Below, in pieces: positions 43,172-55,183 of a stretch of 64,000 nt of DNA. Position 1 is the stretch's first letter. Each line of letters opens with the position of its first letter. Made by a program: the position numbers and the translations under genes. The notes under the pieces were generated by a model that saw nothing but the letters and a program-made list of their open reading frames with translations, was not told where the DNA came from and did not search any database. The DNA is from Usnea hakonensis (Eukaryota; Ascomycota; Lecanoromycetes; Lecanorales; Parmeliaceae): the NCBI GenBank assembly GCA_013423325.1, contig BLJB01000333.1:91962-155961 (forward strand), written 5' to 3'.

Positions 43172-45598
43172 ATGTCGACGGATTACAACTACGACGAGCA
43201 GGTTGCTGATCCGGCTCTCCGCAGAGAATGAGCTACTGACAGAACACCAGGGCCAGTTCTTCCCTTACTTCATTCTCACCATTTCCGCCCTCGTCACTCT
43301 TCCACTGTCCTACTCTCTTCTGAAGCCGGAAAAAGGTCAGAGCCTGTGCTACCCACTCGCCTGCGGGAACCGGAACGGGACACTGATGGCCATTTAGACA
43401 TAGAAGATACTGCGCCTAGAATAAGGTCCAATTTCAAACCTGCGGATGACGCTCTTATTCAAGGGCAGAAAAGGAAGCAATGGCGGCGAGAGAGGAGGCT
43501 GAAGAGAATCGTCACAGTGGCTACAGGCTACTTGACAATGGCGTGGATGTTTTACCTGATCATGGTTACAAAGACGACCGCGTCAAAAATATGGGACCCG
43601 TATGATATACTAGATATATCAAGAGTAATAATGAAGAAACCCCTGCTAGGGCTCTTGGCGCTGATTTCTCCTAGTCTTCAAGCGAATCGCAGATTAAGAA
43701 ACGATACCGAGATCTGTCGAGGGTTTACCATCCAGATAAAGCGGTCGTTGACCAATCCAAGAATCAAACTGCCGAGGATATCAACGACTACTGGGTCGAA
43801 GTGTCCAAAGCTTTCAAAGCTCTGACTGACGAAGAAATCCGCAACAACTACATACAGTACGGTCATCCAGATGGAAAGCAAAGCTTCAGCATTGGCATTG
43901 CGCTACCAAAATTCATTGTCACAGACGGAAATGGAAAATACGTGCTATTGGTGTACGGTGTACTTTTGGGAGTTCTGCTCCCATATGTTGTGGGGAAGTG
44001 GTGGTACGGAACCCAGCGTATGACAAAAGAGAAGGTTCTCCTCGCCAGTGCAGGCAATCTTTTCAAAGAATACAAGGAAGATCTCGCGGATGGAGATATT
44101 GTAAACGCGTTGAGTTGTGGCGAGGAGTACAAGAGCATTTTGAGCGGGAACAAGATGGACTCAGGCTTGGGCAAAATTGAGAAGAGCATTGCGCAAAAGA
44201 CTGATTCCCCTACTTCTGCTTCAGGGCTGACATCAAGGGATCAAGAGAAGCTCCAGGGGTACGAAGGCACTCGAAGGAAAGCCTCTGCTCTAGTCTGGGC
44301 GTACCTTGGAAGAGTAAGGTTGGATGGGTCGGCATTGGACGACGGTTAGTTCCTAAAACTGTTTGTCTGGTGCAGGACCGCTAAACACTCGCAGAGAAAT
44401 ACGAAGCGGCGCCTCTTGCTCTGAAGCTAAATGAGGCATTCACAGCTATCACTCTCGCATTTGGCAGCGTCCCACAGCTTCTCTCCACTTACCGTGTAGC
44501 ACAACACCTCATACAAGCCGTTCCCCCGCACGCCTCGCCTCTCCTCCAGCTTCCACACATCACTCCTGAAATCGCCCGATTGATCGAAGTACCACTATCA
44601 AGAGAGCATCTGACCGTCCAAGAATTCATGTCGTTACCAGATCACAAGCGGTCCAAGCTTGCTACTGAACAACCCGGGCCTCTAACGCCAGGTCAATATA
44701 ATGACGCTGTTGCTGTGGCTCGCCAATTGCCTCTACTCAATGTTGAAAAAGCATATTTCAAGGTCATGGGCGAACGGTTCGTCACCACCGGCTCGCTCGT
44801 CCAATTTGTCGTCAAAGCTCGCGTCATCCCTCCCGGCACAGCCAACGTGCCCGAAGTGAACGAGCTGGATCTTGAAGATATCGATCCGGATGAAGGTGAT
44901 CTAGATGCTCTACTTGGGCGAAAGCCATCTGGAAAAGGTAAGAAGGCGAAATTGCAAAAAGGTGACGCGGCTCCGTCGTCGGACGTAGAAAAGCCACTCC
45001 AACCGCCATTGGCATACGCACCTTACTTTCCCCGTGACCACTCGCCACGCTGGCACGTCTTCCTAGCAGACAGCAAAATGGGCAAAGTTGCTGTGCCACC
45101 CTTCACAATGACCACTTTTGATAAGCCTTTGATTGATGGCCAAGGCAACCCAACGTTCAACGTGCAGACTTTCAAGATGCAATTCCAGGCGCCACCGCAG
45201 GCGGGCAAGTATCCATTTGTGATGCATTTGGTGTGTGATAGCTATATTGGCATGGACAGCAAGAGAGAGGTCGTGCTCGAAGTAGAAGACAGCGCAAAAG
45301 CTGTCACGATGAACAATGAAGAGGATGAGATCAGCGAGCCTGAAGAGGGTACGCCACTCCAAGTCCCAACCAACACTACGATGACATGCTAACGCGAAGA
45401 TTTTCAGACTCGCTGGCGGGTCAGATGAGCGCCCTCAAGTCGGGCGGGGTCTCTGGCCTCGCCGCACCTCCGAAACGACCAAAGAAGCGTGTAGCTCCCG
45501 CAGAGTCGAGTGACGAGGAAAGTGATACCGAAGGCGAAGCCGATGACACCAGCGAGACGGACACTGATACTGACAGTGAGGATGAAAAGAAGAAATGA
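43172..45598 (+). CDS. sec63: Sec63, ER translocon J-protein
   Basis: Six exons: 43172-43201 (30 nt), 43251-43335, 43398-43624, 43675-44344, 44395-45348 and 45408-45598. They encode 718 residues. Exon 1 gives MSTDYNYDEQ. Membrane segments follow (FFPYFILTISALVTLPLSY and VTVATGYLTMAWMFYLIM), then a lumenal J domain with the HPD motif at residues 133-135 (IKKRYRDLSRVYHPDKA), a third membrane segment (YVLLVYGVLLGVLLPYVVG) and the cytosolic SEC63/Brl domain (PLLNVEKAYFKVMG, SPRWHVFLAD). The C-terminus is strongly acidic with a Glu/Asp/Ser/Thr run. Sec63 recruits the lumenal Hsp70 to the Sec61/62 channel for protein import. LHS1, an Hsp70 relative used in the same step, lies 11 kb downstream. Confidence 0.95.
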
Positions 45599-45849
45599 AA
45601 TTAGGGTGGGATATGGGGTGTAGATCTCAGCGAGGCCCTCTAGGAAACACCGCGCTCTTGGCATTGCTTTTCGGCGTCCCGTGAGCGCATGTTTGGTGGT
45701 TGAATACTACTTCATTCTGCATTGGGTTGCGGTGGGTTGGTAGTGTATGATACGCACTGTTCGCGTGGACCTTGTAGATCAGGGGTAGAAGAAGCAGAAA
45801 AACTTGTTGCTGTACATATATCGAAGCCAATCCAGTATATTGCGGTACT
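45599..45849. other. spacer SEC63 / Argonaute-like fragment
   Basis: This 251-bp stretch is the 3' flank of SEC63. I looked here for more Argonaute-like sequence on the minus strand and found none. Confidence 0.35.
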
Positions 45850-46341
45850 CTAGATATATCGCCATGTCAAGTAAACAGGATAAATTGCAGTGTCGCCCGT
45901 CCTTGTGGCTAGGACAGACGGGTCGTCCAAGATACCAAAAGCAATTCGTGTTCTAGAACGTCCTGGTGGGATTGCCGGTGCCTTCTTTTTTGTATCTTTA
46001 GGCGACGCTTTGTACTTGACTACAGGAGTGAAACTATACTTGAACAGCTTCTTCTCATCATCAACCGTCATCCTGAAGTAATTGGTCCGTAGATAGATCT
46101 CTGTGCCCTCGACTCTCGCTCAAAGGTAGACCCTGATTTCCTCTTACGATCTGGTCCTCCTTGGCCTCAACCTGTACGTCCGGTGTATCGTTTCCTCCTG
46201 GTGGACTACAGCGTAAATATCTGTTAGTAAGGGTGGTGTTCGTTGGACACGCAGGACGGACCTGAAGATCTTGGGGCCGGGAGTGTATTCATCATCGCCT
46301 AACTTTTCGGTGACTTCTCGCTCTTGAGATGTATAGCTCAT
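45850..46341 (-). pseudogene. possible truncated Argonaute N-domain fragment
   Basis: From the ATG at 46341 (MSYTSQEREV) a first exon ends near 46261 at an intron-like GT. Further along, the segment VEGTEIYLRTNYFRM followed by LFKYSF is in one frame and resembles the Argonaute N domain pattern, in which GTxIxLxTNYF precedes a strand ending in a Lys/Tyr-rich motif. The frame continues with a basic Pro-rich stretch, RSRTRIAFGILDDPS, and stops at 45850. No linker, PAZ, MID or PIWI domain follows; SEC63 ends only 250 bp away. I could not find an intron chain that joins all parts in phase. It may be a truncated gene, a relic, or an unrelated small gene with chance similarity. Confidence 0.3.
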
Positions 46342-47385
46342 ATTGTTCACTTGAAGCAAGGCGGGCTGAATGCGAATCAATTGAGGTGGTAATATGTGGA
46401 CGATTAGCCAGAGCAGAGAATGATGTGCAAACCAGTATAAATGTGAGGAGATGGAAGGCAAGATGAGGCTTCCGGAGGGAGGAGGTGAGGAAAAGGAGAG
46501 AGTTTTAAAAAGTATACCAATACTGCGCTTGTGTTTGTTGTACGGTCAGTCATCCAAGCAGGCTCGCAGCGTCTCATTTGTCAACTTCCTCCCACGTCTT
46601 TCATTATGAGTTGAAGAAGAGAAGAAGATTGTTTGCAATTCTCGGGCATCTTCGAATTTTCCGGCAACCATGGCACCTTATTTGTAAATTGGAGTACTCT
46701 GCCTACCTTAGCTTCCTTCGCGCACTTGCTGCGATAAGCAGCCCGGGTGCAAGGAGCAAGGAGCAAGGAGCAAGGAGCCTGACTAAAGTATACAGCAAAG
46801 TATATTCTAGGCAACAGTAAGCGACGTTATGAGACTATCATAGAGCCTCTTTCAATCAAGCTTCCCATTGGTACAGTTTTTTTCCATTCCCAATTGAGGA
46901 CGTTCTCTTCTGGTGGAGAGTTCAGTTTCCCTATCCTTTTAACGAATTGTCTGGAACAAGTACAGTATAGTATGCGCAGTATACCTCTCGATAGTCATCA
47001 TAAGTCAACCCAGGCCGGGACGACTTCATGTCGCTCTTGGATGGAGTTGATAGTGGGACAATGCTCAGTATTCTGTTCTCATTTATTTCCGACTTCAAAA
47101 TGGTGTGAGACTTTTATGACGCCTCCACCAAACCAGTGTGCCTCCCACAACGAGGTTGACGACCACATGTGAGTGTCAACTGAATAAACCAAGGCAAGGT
47201 ACCTAACCGCGTTAGAGCGGTTAGCCTAAGAACCTCGCACAATTGGAGCATAATAGGGTCAAAGTTAAGGTACTTTACTTTAGATACCTCGCTTTTCAGG
47301 ATAACTTAGGATTGAGCTTATGTCTTTTATTTTCCCAGGAGCCCATAAACAGAAACTTGACTTCGTTTTCGTGGCAACTGACCCC
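46342..47385. other. spacer without a supported gene
   Basis: This 1.04-kb stretch holds a short tandem array of GGAGCAA units at about 46750-46776 and AAGGTACTTTACTTTAG near 47267-47283. Small open frames show no conservation signals. Confidence 0.4.
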
Positions 47386-49104
47386 TCATGCCTCTTCGAC
47401 CCAGCCGATTGCCTCCCCATATTTTACTTGTTGGCCCTGCTGAATGCCCCATTGCCAACCACCCTTTCTCGATCCCTCGGTCCATCCCTCATCAAAACTC
47501 TTCCGGCGTCCTTTCGGTGCTTCAAAAACCAAAACGATAGAGCTTCCTAATTGGAACCCTCCCATCTCTTCTCCTTTCCGCAAAGCATGACCCCCTAATA
47601 TCTTGCTTGCCTCTCCGTAAGTAGCTTCGGCATAACCAGAATAAGGCTCACCTCGATCGGATGCTTCTGCTGCCGCCCTATCCGCGGCCGTGTCTGTAGT
47701 CAAGCTGTTTGTGCGTAGTTCCCGGTCGAAGTTGATTTTGATTGACCCCACATTGGTTGCTCCGACGGGCGTAAAGCTGAAAAAGCCCCATCGCCAACGA
47801 CCCAGAATCACCACCCTTTCGTTAAGAGTAAACAGTCCGGGCAGCGTCCTCTGTAGGTATGGTGAAACACTGTAGAGCTCTCCTGCAAAATGGCGGCGCT
47901 TCTCTGCGACCCATGAGGCGGGGGAATGAAAGCGATGATAATCTCCGGGTGCTAGATACACCACAATATAGTATAGAGCCGTTGGCGTTTTGGAAATTGA
48001 TGAGAACCAAGACCGGCTGCTCCCGTCGCCCAAGGCAAAGTCGGCACGAACCTCACTTTCAGACGACGACCGGGGTGTCGTCGACATATCTTTAGCGTTG
48101 GAGCCTTCCTGGACCTTGGGTCCCGAGAAGAGATTTGGCAGCGTATACGAGATGCCGTTTACCGTGGCGAACTCTTGGTCAGCTTTGACAACGTCTTCGT
48201 CTTCAGCCTTGAACGAGTCCTTTAACTCTGGAGATCTCTCCTTTAAGTTTGACTCCTGTGGCGATTCGGATCCCAAGAGGGCATCAAGGCTGTACGTCAT
48301 GCCCTTGACCTGTTCTACCTCTCCATTTTCAATCATACCGTATTGCAAGACTCTACCGTCGGCAGGGGACAGAAGAGCTGAGGCGTTTACATCTATTGGG
48401 CGTACTCCAGGCTTCAGAGTGCGGTAGAAAAAAGAAGCGAGGTTCTTGTACCGATGGAGGTCAGATTCAGCAGCCTCGGACAAACTGAGGGTTCAATCAG
48501 CGCAAATGTCTGGGTCCATGCTTACGGAGCTCACTTGACCCCAAATATCCAAGAATACAGCCTAAATCCGGGTACGCGCAAATAGTAAGGTATTTCCAGC
48601 TCATTAAAGCGTCCCCATAGTCTCGAGATCGCCTTCAACGGGAGAGTGGACATAACCTGCACCTGCCTAGAGACTTGTCAGCTTGAAGTCTCTTTCACTA
48701 TTGGATCCATTCTCCTACCAAGGACCACTGGGCCGTACACGTTGTCTCTTTTCGGGCCTAGCCACACTATCTGTACTCGATTCCGACGCATTTCGCTCCT
48801 CCTCGTATCTACTCTTTTCCCGCTTTTGTACTCTGGAAAACTGTACAGCTCCAAGAAAGCCTATGCCGAGCCCAACCGGAATCCTGTACTTCCAGTGGAC
48901 TTTGGTTTCTCCAAGGGCAGAACGTAGTCTTGCCCGGAAAGGGCCCTTGCTCTGAGGCTGCTCCCGACTTGCTCGTGCGGAGGTTGAGAGCCGCTGAGAG
49001 GATCGCAGCTGCCGGCAGAAGAGACATGTCCATTCCGAGGACTTGAGTCGTGTCTTGCAGAGCGAAATGCTTCTTTGACCCAAGACGATTCCTCTGAAAG
49101 ACAT
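47386..49104 (-). CDS. psd1: phosphatidylserine decarboxylase, mitochondrial type
   Basis: Three exons: 49104-48719, 48666-48535 and 48484-47386. They encode 538 residues. The N-terminus (MSFRGIVLGQRSISLCKTRLK) is basic and Ser-rich like a mitochondrial presequence, and a membrane segment (YRIPVGLGIGFLGAVQF) follows near residue 75. The core has IPYYLRVPGFRLYSWIFG, FFYRTLKPGVRPID, LLSPADGRVLQYG, YYIVVYLAPGDYHRFHSP and RVVILGRWRWGFFSFTPVGATNVGSI. The self-cleavage motif is LGSS (485-488; FQLGSSIVLVFEAP), where many family members have LGST. Cleavage there makes the pyruvoyl cofactor. The enzyme turns phosphatidylserine into phosphatidylethanolamine at the inner mitochondrial membrane. A hydrophilic insert of about 90 residues sits between the SPADGR and YYIVVYLAPGDYH motifs. 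Confidence 0.94.
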
Positions 49105-49312
49105 GCTTTGACCTGCCCACTACCAGCGCCCACTACCTATGTGAATCTGCCAATGCATAACTTTATGCGACAATTTTAGTTCATCTTGGCACGGCGGAAC
49201 TTCGGCAATCATCAAGTGTCCGGCCAGGTCGATCTCTCCCTTGTAAATTTCCCATTCTTTACACAGTACAATCCTCGACTAGCAGCTCACTCGGAAACCG
49301 ACTATCGCTAGA
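49105..49312. promoter_or_regulatory. short divergent promoter, PSD1 / ubiquitin-like ER protein
   Basis: Only 208 bp lie between the two start codons. No known element is recognised with confidence. Confidence 0.35.
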
Positions 49313-51702
49313 ATGGAAAAGACTCACATCAAGCTGATCATCTTGTCACCATCTCCAGAGGTCAACAGGTTGACTTTCTCAGGCATAGCTACCGCTACCA
49401 ACATTGGCGAACTGAAAGAAAGGATATCAGCTGAAGTTGCAACCCATCCTGCTCCGGCTCGGCAACGCTTGATTTATCGTGGCCACGCTCTGGTCGATGT
49501 GGGAAAGACCTTGAAAGACATTTTCACCCAAGAGATTGTTTGTCTCATGCTACATCACTAGCTCCGCAAGCTAACAATGAACAGATAGAGAGCTCTGAAA
49601 CCCTCTCGCTTCACCTGGTTCTCCCACCAGAAGCGGCCACCCAGCCAGCTCCTTCGGCATCTCCAGCACAACCAAGCCAAGGCCAGCCTTCTACTTCAGC
49701 GCACTACACACATGGCAGCTCCGGAACTCCACAGAATGCACCGCATTCTAATGAACCGGTGCACGCGCACCAAAGGCCACCTACCCAGGGCAATGTCCCG
49801 ACATCTTCACCTTCACACTACCACGCACATGGAACTGGATTCGGTCACGGTCATGTCCATGGGAATGGTCCTTTTCCTCAAGGACAATTTCCACCACAAC
49901 TCCAACAAGCTTTTGCCCAATTCCATGCCGTGAACCAGCAACTCACAGCTCAGCTTGCGGCTATTGGGAACAGCCCTATGGTTCAGGGAATGCCTCCCAA
50001 TCAACCTCCAGCACAGACTTATCAGCCTCCAGCCTTTCCGCAGCCTGCTTTTCCACATGCCATGGCGCAACAGCAGCAAGCAAGAGCAGCGGGTGGACAG
50101 CACGCGATACACAATAGCTCAATGCAGAATGTTCAGGTCAATCCCGCCACATCTTTACCGCAGGCTGGATTGTCATCACCACAGAGCAACAATCAAGGTG
50201 CAATTCCTGCACCACCTACGACTCCTGGAAACTCGAGTACAGTGGTCCGCGAGAATCATGGGCCGAACGGGGAGAGATGGCAGATGGTCATACAGAGCGG
50301 GCCCGTGAACATGCATCCTCAACACGGATTCCAAAATCATGCTCCATCTCCCAATGCTTTCCACGCTGGTCCAAACACACCGAGACGTATGTCACCAGCC
50401 TTGCAGTCTACCCACTCACCACAGACTACAGGGTTTGCAGCTAGAGACGGAAGTCTTCCACCGCCTGCAGGTATCGGTCGAACACCATCGCCGAATATTA
50501 CATTGACGCAATTCCAATCCAATCTCTCTGCTATGGACGCCGCCATGGCCGGGGGCAACCCCTTGCCAGAGTCTGTGTTTGAAAACGCTCAGGAAACGCT
50601 AGGGGGCATTCCAGATCTACCCGAAGAAGTTGCAAGTGCACTACGGACCCGTCTGGCAGATCTTTCTCATCATTCGAGTCAACTTCGGGAAAACCTACAT
50701 GGTCACTTGATTCGAGCAGCTCACGAGCGAGTAGCTTCGCAAAGAGCAGCTCAAGGGACCGAATCCTCTGCCGTCTATATCCTTTCTTCCCCCAGTGGAC
50801 CACATGCCTTACTAGTCTCGCCATCCGGAATGTATACTACCCCTTGGCAATATCCTTCGCTTGGTGCCATCACTCCTCACTCTATGACGAACCCCACCAC
50901 GGCTGCGCCCGCACAAACTCAGCCAAACACCAACGACCCTTTCGACGGACAACAGCCCCACGCGGATGAGGCCCAGCTAACGCGAGGACCACAGCAAGCG
51001 CCCCAGCCTGCAGACGCTGCTCAAGTGGCACAAGTACAGCAACAGCAGGAGGTGAACCAGGCCAGGGATCTGGCACGCGTCCTCCTTCCTCTTGGAGGGC
51101 ATCTCTGGTTGTTGATCAGGCTCTTTGGTTTTGTGTATTTTTTCACGGCTGGCGCTGGATGGCGTCGGACCATGCTCCTTGGACTCATTGCCGGCGTAGT
51201 ATTCATTGCGCAGACAGGGATATTTCGACCTGTGATCCAAGGGATTTGGGATCCGATCAGAAGGCATGCTGAGGGTCTCGTTCCTCTTGCTGCCAATGAA
51301 CGACCTCTTGCAGGCGCTGATGGAGACAACGCAGATAGGCGAGGCACGCAGCCTGCGAGTCGTGAGCCAACACCTCAGGAAGCAGCCGAGCGCCTTTTAC
51401 AGGAAAGAGACGGTCAAGACGTAAGCTATGTGCGTCAAAGCTTTCGCAGGATTGAACGAGCGGTCGCCTTGTTTGTTGCAAGCTTAGTACCGGGCGTTGG
51501 TGAGAGACATATCGCAGCTAGGGAAGCAGCCGAGGCAGCACGGCAGGTTGAAACCCGGGAGAGGGAAGAGCGTGCGCGAAGGGAGGAGGACGAACGAGAG
51601 CAAGAGGAGAGGATTGTTGCCGACGGGGCAGAAGAGCGTGGCGAAAGCTCCAGCACGCCAAAGCAACAACAGGCTACTCAGCCGCCTTTGGTAGATGTTT
51701 GA
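49313..51702 (+). CDS. ubiquitin-like domain membrane protein, HERP/USA1-like
   Basis: Two exons: 49313-49537 and 49585-51702, with a 47-nt intron. They encode 780 residues. Residues of about 5-90 form a ubiquitin-like domain (IKLIILSPSPEV, ELKERISAEV, ARQRLIYRGHALVD, KTLKDIF, TLSLHLVL). A long Pro/Gln/His/Asn-rich disordered part follows. Two or more membrane segments lie at about residues 581-625 (HLWLLIRLFGFVYFF and TMLLGLIAGVVFIA), followed by an acidic Arg/Glu-rich helical tail. This plan matches HERPUD/Usa1-type proteins, which scaffold the Hrd1 complex in ER-associated degradation. The functional link is inferred from architecture. The intron joins the two halves of the ubiquitin fold in frame. 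Confidence 0.8.
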
Positions 51703-52142
51703 GCGGACGACCCATTTCAACCGTTGCTTCCTTAAGATACGCGATAAGACTGTCGCGAAAATGGCCAGCAGCGATTTTGCCCTTGGTCCAATGTTCAAAA
51801 CCCGAATGGATTGACCAAGACGAGAAGTCCTTTTGTTTGGAGCTCAAGATGTGGAGCATCTTGGTCTTTTCGGGAGCATCAGTAAGTGAGAGCAAGCTTT
51901 CGCATCATGGTGGCCAAATGTGCCCTTGAGGTTGAGCGTTGGTGCTTTCTTTCACGAAATTACATTACTAGAGATTTTTGGGTAGCAGACCTTCGTCAAG
52001 CATAGTATGTGTCGCAGCTGCCTCGAAAACGGAGAGATCGGATGCCAAGCCGAAACTGAATTCACAGATCTTCACATCACCAGTAAAACTTCGTGTTGAT
52101 CTGCATTCGTGGATATTGTCTCGCCGTCAGATAGTCACAGCT
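51703..52142. other. spacer upstream of Cas1p-type gene
   Basis: These 440 bp hold the 3' flank of the ubiquitin-like gene and the promoter of the next gene. Short open frames in both directions lack conserved features. Confidence 0.35.
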
Positions 52143-54932
52143 ATGCATCTACATAGACTTCGAGCTCATTGTCCGGATTTGCAAGGGACCATGCATCGTA
52201 CATGCCTATCACTCTTCATCGTAGTCGTCATTCTTATCATGCACCGGCACTTTTGGCATGGTAAGTTACTCTACAGATGCACACTTGTTGCCTTCACGCT
52301 ACTTGGGCCTCCATTTAGCAACTGACCAGCTGTGTCTAGATAACATGGACCCTAATAAGTGCGATGCACTACTTACTCGCGGACGATGGCTTCAAAACCC
52401 TTATGCACATAGTCCCGTCAATGGACATGAAAATTGGCAGCCTGCAGGCTGCATGCTGCATGATTACGACGTCAGGGACATAAGTACATGTTTGAAGTCT
52501 CGAAGGGTTGCCTTCATTGGTGATTCTGTGATCAGGCAGATATTCTGGGCTTTTGTTGAAAAACTCGACGTCCCTCAACGAGGAGAAGAAAAGCATTCAA
52601 ATATTTCTGTTGATGCACACGGTCTCAAGGTCGACTTTGTCTGGGATCCGTACCTCAACACGTCAAGTCTGCACGAAGAAGTTGCAAGAGCACCGCTGTC
52701 TGATCCCAAGAATAGCCAGGTTGATAGAGCGACGATTATCCTGATGGGAGGAGGATTGTGGCATGCGCGACACCTTCGCGAAAGTTGCTATCAGCACTTC
52801 AAAGATTCCATCGATGAGATAACGCGTGCTCTGCAGGATGGCAATACATCCAGAACGTCATTAAGCAAGGCGAGCCAAAGCTTAAGCGATGCAGACGACC
52901 TCGTTCTTGTTGCACCAATTCTTGTACCACAATACGGTGCGCTGTCCCCAGCGCGGGCCCGGACCATCACGCCAGCCCGGGTGGAGCGGTTACTACAGTA
53001 TCTGCAGCAATCATCGATTCAACAGAATCTCACAGTCGCATGGAGCTTTTCCCACATGACATGGTATGAAGCCTTGGCGTACGAGCAGGACGGCCTGCAT
53101 ATCAACAGAGCTGTTGCCGGCGAGATGGCGAACGTCTTGCTCAACGCGAGATGCAATGTGGTCCTACGTCAATCGAATGTCAAAGGATATCCAATGGACA
53201 AGACTTGTTGCAATAAATATGAGAGACCCAATTGGACCCAGTCCTTTTTTCTGATATTCTCTCTGGGTGTGCTGCCCTTGTTCACTCTTGGCCGGTTCAT
53301 AAGTGAGCATTCCATGTCGATCGCTTAAGATGCCCGCTAATCGATCCAGACCCCAGAAACTTCGGTTTCCTGCCTTCTCGTAAAGTAACACATGCTATCA
53401 CCGTCTTGGCGTTAGCTATCAGCTATTGCTATTACGCTGATCGTACACAGCTGTTCAATAAGGTTCAAAAGCAGTACTCATTCGCAGATTTCATGTGGCT
53501 TTGCACGGCCACTCTTGTGCTGGGAGCCCTCTCCATACGTCGCTCCGAACCTGCACCACTGTACAAGATCCACGATCGTCCAGCTCTGCAAGTAGAAGAC
53601 CAGCCGTTTCTTTCGAGATATCAAACAGATGAGTGGAAAGGATGGATGCAATTCATTATCTTGATCTACCATTATACCGGGGCATCAAGGGTATTGTGGA
53701 TCTACGAAATCGTCAGGCTTCTCGTCGCTTCGTACATTTTCATGACAGGTTTCGGGCACACTGTGTTCTTTTACAAAAGGTCCGACTACTCTCTCCGACG
53801 CTCTGCCGCGGTTCTGATACGACTCAACATGCTGAGCTGCCTTCTTCCATACGTGATGAATACAGACTATCTCTTCTATTATTTTGCCCCCCTTATTAGC
53901 TTTTGGTATCTGGTAGTCTTTCTGACCATGGCAGTGGGTCGCTCGAGGAATAGCTCTTTTGGCTTTCTGGCGGCTAAGATAATGATCTCTGCGATCTTGA
54001 CAACGGCCATAATCAGGATTCCGGGTATATTCGAGATAGTTTTCCAAGTCCTGGCGACCTGTTTCAACATACGCTGGAACGTCCAGGAATGGCGCTTTCG
54101 ACTCCGACTCGATAGCCTTATCGTCTACGCAGGCATGCTTTGCGGCGCTTTTTTTGCCAACCTGGAAAAGGATGAATTGAACGTAGGAACTCCAGAATGC
54201 TGCGCCGTTAATCGTCTCATTCGCCAATTCTTCTGGGTCTTCCGCATAGCGTGGCTAGCCATGGCCGCCTTCACACCACCGGTATTTTACCTTTTCGTTC
54301 GTCACGCTCCTGACAAGTATGCATATAACGCGTGGGTTCCGTACATCTCTATAGCGGTCGTCCTCGCGTATATCAGTATTCGCAACATCAACCATCACAC
54401 GCGCAAGTTTCACTCCTCGATGTTCTCCTGGATGGGTCGGCACTCCCTCGAGACTTTCACGCTACAGTTCCACATTTGGCTGGCGGCAGATACCAAGGGG
54501 CTTTTGGCTCTAGGGGTCTTCGAAGGAATCGAAGGAGGTGAAAATTGGGGAAGAAGGGTGGATCTGGCCCTCCTAACGATCATCTTCCTTTGGGTATCCT
54601 GGCACGTCGCAGCCGCTACCCAGACACTGACTACCTGGATCGTTGATCCAAGTAAGGGAGTAGAAGATGTAGGACTAAATGAAGTCGTCACTGGCGTGGA
54701 GGGAGGATTGCCAAGAATGATGAATGAAAAGGATGTTAGAGGTGTCTTCAACGCTAGCCGCGCTGCGGATGGTATTGTGGATGGAATGAACAAGTGTGCT
54801 GCTCGATTAAACAAGCACGTTGTTGGAGGCCTGAGGTTAAGGATTGGGGTCATCCTAGGGGTAATGTGGCTGCTCAACATGGTAAGTACACAAGCCATGG
54901 AGAATCCACCCAAATCTTTCGCAAGTCTCTGA
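52143..54932 (+). CDS. Cas1p/CASD1-type polysaccharide O-acetyltransferase
   Basis: Exons: 52143-52260, 52340-53302 and 53350-54932. They encode 887 residues. An N-terminal signal anchor (LSLFIVVVILIM) leads into a lumenal SGNH/PC-esterase domain with CDALLTRGRW, the nucleophile motif GDS at 100-102 (AFIGDSVIRQIFWAF) and the closing DxxH at Asp290-His293 (QDGLHINR). After a membrane segment (FFLIFSLGVLPLFTLGRFI) comes the Cas1p multi-spanning acyltransferase domain (MQFIILIYHYTGAS, RLLVASYIFMTGFGH, YSLRRSAAVLIRLNMLS, GRHSLETFTLQFHIWLAAD). The family O-acetylates glycans in the Golgi, as Cas1p does for capsule glucuronoxylomannan in Cryptococcus. A GTAAGT site at 54882 could instead splice to 54940 and end at 54969, which changes only the last few residues. 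Confidence 0.92.
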
Positions 54933-55183
54933 CAAGTAGCCGATAGACCTATCTCTGAAACAGCGGTAGCGAAATTGCGATTGCATTTGGTTTAGCAAAC
55001 CCCTTTAGCACGATTTGTAGTGGGTGTGTAGCCAACGCCAGTCCCTAAAGCTTCGCATTTGCTACCCCTTTTCTGTCCCTGATTATACGGCCTTCGGTAC
55101 CCTGCTCGCTCACTGCCACCGTTTCAGGGTTGTCAAATACTTCATCACCGTGAAAGCGCCTGCGGAATGCTTAGTCCCCCACT
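54933..55183. other. convergent spacer
   Basis: This 251-bp stretch lies between the Cas1p-type gene and the histidine phosphatase gene. It may contain a short alternative last exon of the former (54940-54969). Nothing else is seen. Confidence 0.35.

Noticed and set aside
52143..53302. Separate gene for the esterase-like half of the Cas1p-type protein
   Set aside because: A GTGAGC donor at 53303 and a CAG before 53350 join it in phase to the multi-spanning domain, as in known Cas1p/CASD1 proteins.
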